Assembly (NCBI GenBank): GCA_029862205.1
Contig: JAOTXT010000033.1
Location: 1-45,041, forward strand
Direction: 5' to 3'
DNA length: 45,041 bases
Origin: Paracoccaceae bacterium
GTDB lineage: Bacteria > Pseudomonadota > Alphaproteobacteria > Rhodobacterales > Rhodobacteraceae
Each line of letters opens with the position of its first letter. Position 1 is the first letter of the stretch. Of this stretch, positions 23,756-30,826 are shown piece after piece. The translations under genes and the position numbers were made by a program. The notes beneath the pieces were generated by a model, which did not search any database, was not told where the DNA came from, and worked only from the letters and a program-made list of their open reading frames with translations.

Positions 23756-25567
23756 TTATGACACGTTACCCGCCATCGACTTGAAGCTTTCGCTTTCCAT
23801 CATCAGCTCATCGTATGTGCCAGAGGCACTCACGACGCCCTGGTCGAGCAGGAAGATCTTATCCGCCTGGCGCACCGTGCTCAGCCGGTGGGCGACCAGG
23901 ATGATGGTCTTTGCCTTGGAGAGATTGTGGACCGCGTCCATGACCGCGCGTTCGGTCTCGCCATCGAGGGCCGATGTCGCCTCGTCGAGGACCAGAATGT
24001 CCGGATTATGATAGAGCGCCCGGGCGATCCCGATCCGCTGGCATTGACCGCCCGAAAGGCGAACGCCGCGCTCGCCCACCTGCGTGTCGTAGCCATCCTC
24101 GAGGCGGTTGACGACGAAGTCGTGCAGCTCGGCCATGTGCGCCGAGCGTTCCACCGCTTCGTGATCTATCTTGTCCGCCCGAACACCGAAGGCGATATTG
24201 CCCCGGATCGTGTCATCACTGAGGAAAATGTCCTGCGGCACATAGCCCAGGGACGATTGCCAGCGCTCCAGGTTCTCGCGATCGATTGGTACGCCGTCGA
24301 CCACGATATTTCCGGATTTGGGTTCGAGCATTCCCAGGATCAGGTCAATGATCGTCGTCTTGCCTGACCCGGTTTTCCCGACAAAAGCGACCGTGGTGTT
24401 GGCCTTGATCTCGAAGGAAAGGTCTTCGAGGACCCGCAGGCTGGTCGATGGATATGAGAAGGACACGCGCTCAAACTTCACGGATTCGCGCATCCGCAAA
24501 GGCTCGGCATCGGTATCGCCGGCAATTTCGGTAGTGACCGTGTCCGGAGGCGCCGCTTCCAGGTCCCGGATCAGGGATTGCAGCGCGTGATGCCCGAAGC
24601 GCAACTGTGCGACGCCGCGATAGACTCTCTGGGCGGCCGGGAACAAGCGCACGCCGGCAAAGGCGAACAGGCCAATAATCGGCATGCTTTCGGCGAAGCT
24701 GCCACCCGTGGTGGTCAGCTTTACGAGGATCACCATCATGATGCCGCCGATCAGCAAACCCTCGACAATGAATTTCGGGGTTTCGGACAAGATTTCGCCC
24801 TTGGCCCGAGAGGAAGCGAGGTGGATCGCCGATTTATTGAACCGGCCAATGAACGCACGCTCCAAATGACGGAGCTTGACATATTTTATGCCGCCGAAGC
24901 ATTCGTGCAGAACGTGAAATCGTTGCTGATTGGCGAGCTCTCGGTCTCGCCCCAGGCCAAGCAGCATGTTCCGCGTGAGTATGGAAATGACCAGATAACA
25001 TCCGCCAACCACGCCGGCCGCGGACAGGGCCACGATCGGGTCCGCGATCACGATGACTGCAGTGATGCAGAACAGAATGACGCCATAGCTCAGAATATAG
25101 GCGACGGGAATGATCGCGCCCCGCACCACCTCGTCGACTTCGGCCAGGATGTTCTTGGCCAGATGCGCACTGTGGTGCGACAGGAACCAGTGATAGGGCC
25201 GGCCTAGATAGCTCTTGAACCGGTTGAGCCCCAGCGTGTAGGTGCGCATGTGTCCGAACCGCATAAGCGCATACATTGTGATCGTCTTGAAGGCCAATCC
25301 GACCACGACGACGAAGAAGACTGCGCCGCCCAAGGCGATCAGAAAATCGTGCTGGTTGTCGAGGCCGCTCAGTGCATAGGCCTTCGCTAGGTATTCATTC
25401 GTCTCGATGGCCGTTGGGTCAGAGAGAACGATGAGGAAGGGGAAGATCGACGCGATTCCCGCAGCCTCCAGAAGACCCATCATCAGAATCATTCCGATCA
25501 GAATCGAGAAGCGCCGCCGCTCTCGCGGCGACAGCAAGCCGATGATCTGTCGGAACGTGGTGAACAT
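23756..25567 (-). CDS. ABC transporter, membrane domain fused to ATPase (PglK/MsbA-like flippase)
   Basis: The 603-residue half-transporter has six membrane helices in residues 15-320 and a nucleotide-binding domain after about 350. Walker A is GKTGSGKTT, the signature LSGGQCQRIGIARAL, and Walker B ILVLDEATSALD, with the H-loop in VAHRLST. It should flip a lipid-linked saccharide across the inner membrane, as PglK does. No Wzx-type flippase is seen in the cluster, so this may serve the Wzy pathway. ATG 25567 has GGAG eight nt upstream; a GTG at 25576 is the alternative. Confidence 0.88.
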   Translation of the reverse strand: MFTTFRQIIGLLSPRERRRFSILIGMILMMGLLEAAGIASIFPFLIVLSDPTAIETNEYLAKAYALSGLDNQHDFLIALGGAVFFVVVVGLAFKTITMYALMRFGHMRTYTLGLNRFKSYLGRPYHWFLSHHSAHLAKNILAEVDEVVRGAIIPVAYILSYGVILFCITAVIVIADPIVALSAAGVVGGCYLVISILTRNMLLGLGRDRELANQQRFHVLHECFGGIKYVKLRHLERAFIGRFNKSAIHLASSRAKGEILSETPKFIVEGLLIGGIMMVILVKLTTTGGSFAESMPIIGLFAFAGVRLFPAAQRVYRGVAQLRFGHHALQSLIRDLEAAPPDTVTTEIAGDTDAEPLRMRESVKFERVSFSYPSTSLRVLEDLSFEIKANTTVAFVGKTGSGKTTIIDLILGMLEPKSGNIVVDGVPIDRENLERWQSSLGYVPQDIFLSDDTIRGNIAFGVRADKIDHEAVERSAHMAELHDFVVNRLEDGYDTQVGERGVRLSGGQCQRIGIARALYHNPDILVLDEATSALDGETERAVMDAVHNLSKAKTIILVAHRLSTVRQADKIFLLDQGVVSASGTYDELMMESESFKSMAGNVS

Positions 25568-25633
25568 CTCATTCACTCCATGACTAGAGCAGGTGGGCCA
25601 TGCGCATCGGTTTCAACCAACGCTGTCCCCGCT

Positions 25634-26185
25634 TCAATGTAACGACAAAAATCCGGTTTCCCGGAGATTGGGCAAGGCCTTGTCGCGGTCCGAGATAACC
25701 TTGGGCGCGATCGGCCAAGTTATTGCTAGGTCTGCGTCATCCCAGCGGATGCCTGCTTCCGTTCCAGGGACATACGAGGTCGACATCATGTAGAAAACCT
25801 CGGTGTCAGGCTCAAGCGTGATGAAGCCGTGGGCGAACCCTTCTGGAATATAGAGCATATCTAGGCTGTCCGCTGAGAGTTTTGTCCCATACCATTGTCC
25901 GGCGGTGACCGAGTCATAACGCAAATCAACGATCACGTCGAAGATCGCGCCTTGAGTGCAGCGTACCAGCTTTGCCTCGAGATGCGGCGGCTTTTGGTAA
26001 TGCAGGCCGCGCAGCGTTCCCCTCCGCAGATTGCGCGAAACGTTGCATTGCTCGGGCCGTGCGAACAGGCCCTGCTCACGCGATTGCTTCGAGCACCAGA
26101 GCCGCGCGAACGATCCGCGGTCATCGGCGATCGGGTTCAGCGCTACGACCTTCGCGCCGGCAAGCGGGGTTGGCTTGAACTGCAT
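25634..26185 (-). CDS. RmlC-like nucleotide-sugar 3,5-epimerase
   Basis: The 183-residue cupin has the RmlC pattern. His62 in LRGLHYQ is the catalytic base, Tyr132 in VFYMMS the likely acid, and an Asp in ISDRDKALP completes the His-Asp pair. GIRWDD is also typical. The family epimerises C-3 and/or C-5 of 4-keto-6-deoxy sugar nucleotides. No rmlA, rmlB or rmlD lies nearby. The neighbours point to a CDP-sugar, so calling it dTDP-4-dehydrorhamnose epimerase would overstate the case. It starts 10 nt after the SDR-methyltransferase gene. Confidence 0.88.
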   Translation of the reverse strand: MQFKPTPLAGAKVVALNPIADDRGSFARLWCSKQSREQGLFARPEQCNVSRNLRRGTLRGLHYQKPPHLEAKLVRCTQGAIFDVIVDLRYDSVTAGQWYGTKLSADSLDMLYIPEGFAHGFITLEPDTEVFYMMSTSYVPGTEAGIRWDDADLAITWPIAPKVISDRDKALPNLRETGFLSLH

Positions 26186-26195
26186 TTTCGCCTCC

Positions 26196-28562
26196 TCATC
26201 CTCCGTCGTGGATCACGATATCGGGGACCAGCGTAATGAAACGCCCGCCGCCCTCGGTGTAGGCTTTCTGCTGTTCCATGATTTCGTCAGCGAAATTCCA
26301 TGGGAAAATTATCGTGTAGTCGGGCCGGTCCTCGACCAGCGTGTCCGGATGCTTGATCGGGATCCGGACGCCCGGGACGTGCAAACCCTGTTTGTGCGGG
26401 CTGAGATCGACCACGTAGTCGATCACGCTGTCGTCGACGCCGAAATAGTTGATGGCGATCGTGCCCTTCGCGGCGGCGCCATAGCCGGCGATCCGCTTGC
26501 CGTTGCGTTTGAAGTCGGTAAGCATCGCGCGGACCTTCGATCGCAGCAGGCGCACTCGGTCGGCGAAGGCCGTATAGTATTCGCCGGTGGTCAGGCCAAC
26601 GCGCTCTTCCTCGGCCAGCATCTCGGTGACCTTTGCCGACGGGTCGGCGGTCTTGCCGAAGGTCAGGCGGATGCTGCCGCCATGAATCGGCACTTCCTTA
26701 ACCTCGTTCAGATGCAGCCCGTGCCGTCCAAATAGATTGCGGGCCGAGGTGCATGAGAAATAGCTGAAATGCTCGTGGTAGATCGTGTCGAATTCCAGCC
26801 GGTCGATCAGATGCCGCACGTAAGGGAACTCGACGACCACGGCGCCGTCATCCTTGAGAAGCGCGGCCATGCCGGCGACGAAGTCGTTGGGGTCGGGCAC
26901 GTGACCGACCACATTGTTGGCCAGGATCACGTCTGCGGCCTCGCCCTCGGCGCGCAGCTTTGCCCCCAGTTCCTCGCCGAAGAAGGCGCAGATCGAGCGC
27001 ACGCCGATTTCGTTGGCCTCGTCGACCTGTTTTGGCGCCGGGTCGATACCCAGCACAGGGATGTCGCGCTCGACGAAATACTTGAGCAGATAGCCGTCAT
27101 TCGAGGCGAGCTCGACCACCAGGTTGTCCGGGCCCAGCTTCCGGTTCTCGATCAGCGTTTCCACATGGGCGCGGGAATGATCGAGCAGTGCCTTCGACAC
27201 CGACGAGAAATAGGGATAGTCGGCGCTGAACAAGATCTCGCGCGGGACCGAGGTGACCACCTGGCAAAGCGTGGTGTCGGGGCTGAATGCCATTTCCAGC
27301 GGCCAGCGGGTTTCCTGCTTCCACAGGTTCTCTGAGCTGACCAGGCTGTTCGAGTTCGGCATCAGTCCCAGATCCAAAACTGGCAGCAGGCCCTTTGTCC
27401 CACCCACCCGGCACCTGGCATCGGCGCAATCTGCGGTGAATTGGTCGTGCGAGCGCAAATGGGCGACACCGTTCGCGCGCAGGCGAGGCAGCGGCTCCAG
27501 CGGGCTCGTGCGGCGGAAGTCGCCGTCGATCTTGCCCTCTTCCAGCAATGCCTCCAGCTGTTGCAGCCGGGTATATTTGCGGCCCTCGAAGTCGCTGGTC
27601 TTGATGTCGTAGAGCTTCACCGCGTCGTAGAGCTGCTCCGCGCCCGATCGGGCATCCCATTGCGGGACGAAGGCGGGGATCGTCTGTTCGATCTTGGCCG
27701 AGCTGACCCGGTAAGAGCGGGTGTCCGGCCCGGCATCAGGCGCATATTCGATCCGGCTGCCAGGAACCGTCTCGGCGACAATCTCGGCCAGGTCCTTGAT
27801 CTGATAATTGTGTTCGGTCTTGCACACATTGAAGGCTTGGCCGCGCACCGCATCCGCATCCGCGTCCAGGGCCGCTACAAAGGCCCGGGCCATGTCCTCC
27901 ACATGGACGATCGGACGCCAAGGGGTGCCGTCGGACATCATCATGATCTTTCCGGTGGAATAGGCATAGCCGGTCAGATTATTCAGCACGATGTCGAACC
28001 GCATCCGCGGGCTCAACCCGTAGGCCGTCGCGAAGCGCAGCGAGATCGGGCAGAAGCTCTCGTCCGCCAACGTCGACAGGTCACGCTCGGCCTCGACCTT
28101 GGACTTGCCGTAATCGGTCTGCGGGTTGAGCGCGCCGTGCTCGTTGATCATGCCCTCGCCGGCCTTGCCGTAGTTCGAGCAGGACGAGGCGAAGACAAAG
28201 CGCGGCACCCCGGCCTGCTTGGCGCAGGTCGCCACATGGGTGGTGCCCAGATGGTTGATATCGTGGGTAATCCCCGGCTTCAGTTTGCCGAGCGGATCGT
28301 TCGACAGCGCCGCCAGATGGACGACTCCGTCGAAACCCTCCAGATCTTCTGGCGTCAGGTCGCGAATATCCTTCGCGAGGTTTGGTACGTCGGCGATCTC
28401 GCCGCCAGGAAAGAAGTCCGCCTGATCAAAGAGATTGATATCGCACCCAGTCACTTGGATGCCCGCCGCGGCCAATACCGGCACTGCCACTGTCCCGACG
28501 TATCCCAGATGACCGGTCACCAGAACGGTCTTTCTCCCAAGTTGCCCACCGTCGGTCGCCAT
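26196..28562 (-). CDS. fusion: sugar-nucleotide SDR + C-methyltransferase
   Basis: One uninterrupted frame of 788 residues joins two enzymes that are usually separate neighbours. Residues 1 to about 345 are an extended SDR (VTGHLGYVG for NAD(P), ASSCSNYG, DYGKSK with the catalytic Tyr and Lys). Residues about 370-788 are a TylC3/TcaB9-like C-methyltransferase, with the SAM site VVELASNDGYLLKYF, the active-site YHEH and a C-terminal Rossmann-like domain. The expected zinc site CxxC...CxxC is broken: only Cys384 remains, and the other positions are Gly387, Ser427 and Thr430. The ATG at 28562 follows AGGAGA. It overlaps the cytidylyltransferase frame by 137 bp. The product is probably a branched-chain deoxy sugar. 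Confidence 0.88.
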   Translation of the reverse strand: MATDGGQLGRKTVLVTGHLGYVGTVAVPVLAAAGIQVTGCDINLFDQADFFPGGEIADVPNLAKDIRDLTPEDLEGFDGVVHLAALSNDPLGKLKPGITHDINHLGTTHVATCAKQAGVPRFVFASSCSNYGKAGEGMINEHGALNPQTDYGKSKVEAERDLSTLADESFCPISLRFATAYGLSPRMRFDIVLNNLTGYAYSTGKIMMMSDGTPWRPIVHVEDMARAFVAALDADADAVRGQAFNVCKTEHNYQIKDLAEIVAETVPGSRIEYAPDAGPDTRSYRVSSAKIEQTIPAFVPQWDARSGAEQLYDAVKLYDIKTSDFEGRKYTRLQQLEALLEEGKIDGDFRRTSPLEPLPRLRANGVAHLRSHDQFTADCADARCRVGGTKGLLPVLDLGLMPNSNSLVSSENLWKQETRWPLEMAFSPDTTLCQVVTSVPREILFSADYPYFSSVSKALLDHSRAHVETLIENRKLGPDNLVVELASNDGYLLKYFVERDIPVLGIDPAPKQVDEANEIGVRSICAFFGEELGAKLRAEGEAADVILANNVVGHVPDPNDFVAGMAALLKDDGAVVVEFPYVRHLIDRLEFDTIYHEHFSYFSCTSARNLFGRHGLHLNEVKEVPIHGGSIRLTFGKTADPSAKVTEMLAEEERVGLTTGEYYTAFADRVRLLRSKVRAMLTDFKRNGKRIAGYGAAAKGTIAINYFGVDDSVIDYVVDLSPHKQGLHVPGVRIPIKHPDTLVEDRPDYTIIFPWNFADEIMEQQKAYTEGGGRFITLVPDIVIHDGG

Positions 28563-29328
28563 TTTTCCACATCTCCTCAAGCAGCCGTTTATCCGCCAGG
28601 TGATCCATGCAGTACCAGAACCCCGAGTGCCGGTACGCCATCAGCTGGCCCATCTCCATTAGTTTCGGAAGCGGTCCGAGCTCCCACATGATGTCGTCGC
28701 CATTGACATCGGCGACAGCGTCAAAGACCTCGGGTTCGAGCACGAAGAACCCGCCATTGATCCAGTCCGCCGCTGTCGCGGGCTTCTCCTGGAAGCCGGC
28801 GACCAATCCGTTCTTGCGCACATCCAAGTGTCCGAAGCTGGTCAGCGGCCGAACCATCGTGATCGTCGCCAGCTTGCCGTGGCTTTTGTGGAAGTTCACC
28901 AGCGCCTCGATATCCACGTCCGAGACCCCGTCGCCATAGGTCAGCATGAAGGTCTCGTCGCCGACGAATTTTCTCAGCCGGGCGAGACGCCCGCCGGTCA
29001 TGGTCTCCTCGCCGGTGTCGATCAGGTCGACGATCCAGGGCGGTCTCGGATCATCGTTTTCGTCCGGGCGCTGGCCAAGCATCTCGCGCCGGGCGAAGTC
29101 GATGCGCAGATTGCCGCCATACTGGCAAAGATCTGCGATGTATTTCTTGATCATGTGACCCATGTAGCCGAGGCCGATGACGAATTCGTCATGCCCGTAG
29201 GTCGAGAAGTGCTGCATGATGTGCCAGATAATCGGCCGCCCGCCGATTTCGACCAGCGGCTTCGGGCGCACCTGGGTTTCTTCGATCAACCGCGAGCCTT
29301 TGCCCCCAGCGAAGATAACGGTCTTCAT
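28426..29328 (-). CDS. rfbF: glucose-1-phosphate cytidylyltransferase
   Basis: The enzyme makes CDP-glucose from CTP and glucose-1-phosphate, opening the CDP-deoxy-sugar pathway. The signature FAGGKGSRLIEETQVRPKP is at residues 6-24, and YGDGVSDVD carries a metal Asp. The frame encodes 300 residues, against the usual length of about 257. The family-like end is DKRLLEEMWKNGDRRWATW at about residue 264. The last 36 residues are read from the start of the downstream SDR gene in another frame. Loss of the ancestral stop is likely. AGGAGAAAAG precedes the ATG. The next pathway enzyme, a CDP-glucose 4,6-dehydratase, is not in the window. Confidence 0.92.
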   Translation of the reverse strand: MKTVIFAGGKGSRLIEETQVRPKPLVEIGGRPIIWHIMQHFSTYGHDEFVIGLGYMGHMIKKYIADLCQYGGNLRIDFARREMLGQRPDENDDPRPPWIVDLIDTGEETMTGGRLARLRKFVGDETFMLTYGDGVSDVDIEALVNFHKSHGKLATITMVRPLTSFGHLDVRKNGLVAGFQEKPATAADWINGGFFVLEPEVFDAVADVNGDDIMWELGPLPKLMEMGQLMAYRHSGFWYCMDHLADKRLLEEMWKNGDRRWATWEKDRSGDRSSGIRRDSGSAGIGRGGHPSDWVRYQSL

Positions 29329-29409
29329 TCTTTTCTCCTGGCACGATTCATCCGTGCTCGGTCATCTCTAGCTGACTTCGCAAAACTCGAGAGTTGGTTA
29401 CCAATGGCC

Positions 29410-30399
29410 TCAATGGGTCGGGCCGGAACGAGACAGACCGCGTCTCGCCGAGGGCCCAGACTTACGCCGCACGAGCGACTTAACAAAGCGACCCAACGCT
29501 GTTGGCTGACCATTCTGGTACAGCGGTATCGCAAGTTCCTTGAGAATACTTGTCTTGGTCAACCACATCCATTTCAGCAGGACGCGATAGCATCCCTTTC
29601 GTTCTTCGGGCGTCAGTTCGGCATTTCGCACGGCCCCAAAAAGCTCGCGCACCAGCCGCAAATTCCGAAAGCGCAAGCCGCGCGCTTTGCGTCCGGTGAA
29701 CCACTGTGTGAGATCCAGATGGTTTTTATTGACGCTGACCGAGACGCCAGGGTGGATGCGGCGCATGAACAGCGGCGCTGGCACCAATCTCGAGCGTCCC
29801 ATCATTGCAACCTGGCTAAGAAACACCCGATCAGACGACACGTAGTGTCCCATCTCCACTCGGTTCTGCAGCACTTCGGTCCTGAAAACGCCGAACACCG
29901 GGTTTGGCTCGCCTCCCGGTGGGATCAGGTAACGCCGGAGGCGCCGCGCAGCGTCTTCGGTATCGATTGCCAAATAGTCAATGTAGCCGCTGATCGCGTC
30001 TCCCTCGGCATCGATGATTATCGTCCTCGGGTAGGCGAGGATGCAGCCCGGGTCTTCCTCGAGCACGGCGACGCATCTCTCGAGAAAATCCGGCTCGATC
30101 AGGTCATCGTGGGCTGCCCATTTAAAATAGTGCCCGCGCGCCTCGCTAAGCACGATGTTATAGTTGTGCGAGCCGCCCACGTTCTTTGGTTGGCGGATGT
30201 ATCGGATCCGCTCATCGGCTGCCGCATGTTTTCTACAGATCTCCTCTGTGCGGTCTGTTGAGCAATTGTCGGAGATCACCAGCTCGAAGTCAGTGAACGT
30301 TTGAGCGAGAATCGATGACAGCGCCACCTCCAGATAATTCTCGCCATTGTATACCGGCAGCCCAATAGTAACCGCGGGAGACACAACATCAGTACTCAT
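29410..30399 (-). CDS. family 2 glycosyltransferase
   Basis: The 329-residue protein has a GT-A fold at residues 10-230. Features are TIGLPVYNGENYLEVAL at the N-terminus, the nucleotide-binding Asp in VISDNCSTD, and the DXD-like AAHDDLIEPDF. It probably adds one sugar to the lipid-linked repeat unit on the cytoplasmic face. The C-terminal 80 residues are basic and may touch the membrane. It heads the minus-strand run of the cluster, with a weak ribosome site. Donor and acceptor are unknown. Confidence 0.88.
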   Translation of the reverse strand: MSTDVVSPAVTIGLPVYNGENYLEVALSSILAQTFTDFELVISDNCSTDRTEEICRKHAAADERIRYIRQPKNVGGSHNYNIVLSEARGHYFKWAAHDDLIEPDFLERCVAVLEEDPGCILAYPRTIIIDAEGDAISGYIDYLAIDTEDAARRLRRYLIPPGGEPNPVFGVFRTEVLQNRVEMGHYVSSDRVFLSQVAMMGRSRLVPAPLFMRRIHPGVSVSVNKNHLDLTQWFTGRKARGLRFRNLRLVRELFGAVRNAELTPEERKGCYRVLLKWMWLTKTSILKELAIPLYQNGQPTALGRFVKSLVRRKSGPSARRGLSRSGPTH

Positions 30400-30686
30400 T
30401 TAAGACCCACTCGCCGCCCAATAGAAACCGCTTTGATTGTATATCCTAATCTCACATTAACGTCGAGATTCATCGCCCAAAAAACTGCTTAAAATGAACT
30501 TTGATGCTTTTCAGCAGCGGGCATTTCCTTTGTTAATGACTCCCTGATGCAGTCGGAACCATCCGATAGCGGCTAATCCGCGGGCCGGTGGTCCGCCGAG
30601 CGCACGCGAAGTCGATGATCTCAAAGGATTTCGTCGCTGAAGACGTCCTAGACAGGTGGGATTGCACATCAGCGCTGAAGTGCTGG
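30400..30686. other. divergent intergenic region upstream of the wzc-like gene
   Basis: This is the left part of a 427-bp gap between a glycosyltransferase gene and the chain-length gene. It is AT-richer than the genes and holds no ORF I accept. The right part carries a palindrome and a promoter, listed separately. Confidence 0.5.
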
Positions 30687-30704
30687 TCTTGAAATATTTC
30701 AAGA
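30687..30704. promoter_or_regulatory. 18-bp perfect palindrome, candidate operator
   Basis: TCTTGAAATATTTCAAGA reads identically on both strands. Its centre is about 78 bp before the predicted start of the wzc-like transcript, a usual distance for an activator site. The regulator is unknown. Confidence 0.5.
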
Positions 30705-30738
30705 AGTATCAATCTGCTATGGCAACGTGATGTATGCT

Positions 30739-30767
30739 TTGTTGAAAAAAATAGGGCGACGTATAAG
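30739..30767 (+). promoter_or_regulatory. sigma-70-like promoter of the wzc-like gene
   Basis: TTGTTG (30739-30744), 17 nt including a run of seven A, and TATAAG (30762-30767). Initiation near 30774 gives a leader of about 53 nt to ATG 30827, which supports that start. Confidence 0.5.
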
Positions 30768-30826
30768 CGTGGCCGGTGTTAGACTGGCGCATCCAGAATC
30801 GTCTCGCGTATGTACGAGTTAAATCA

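Noticed and set aside
28828-30261. 477-codon ORF antisense to rfbF and the GT2 gene
   Set aside because: Shadow of two real genes; no motif and no ribosome site.
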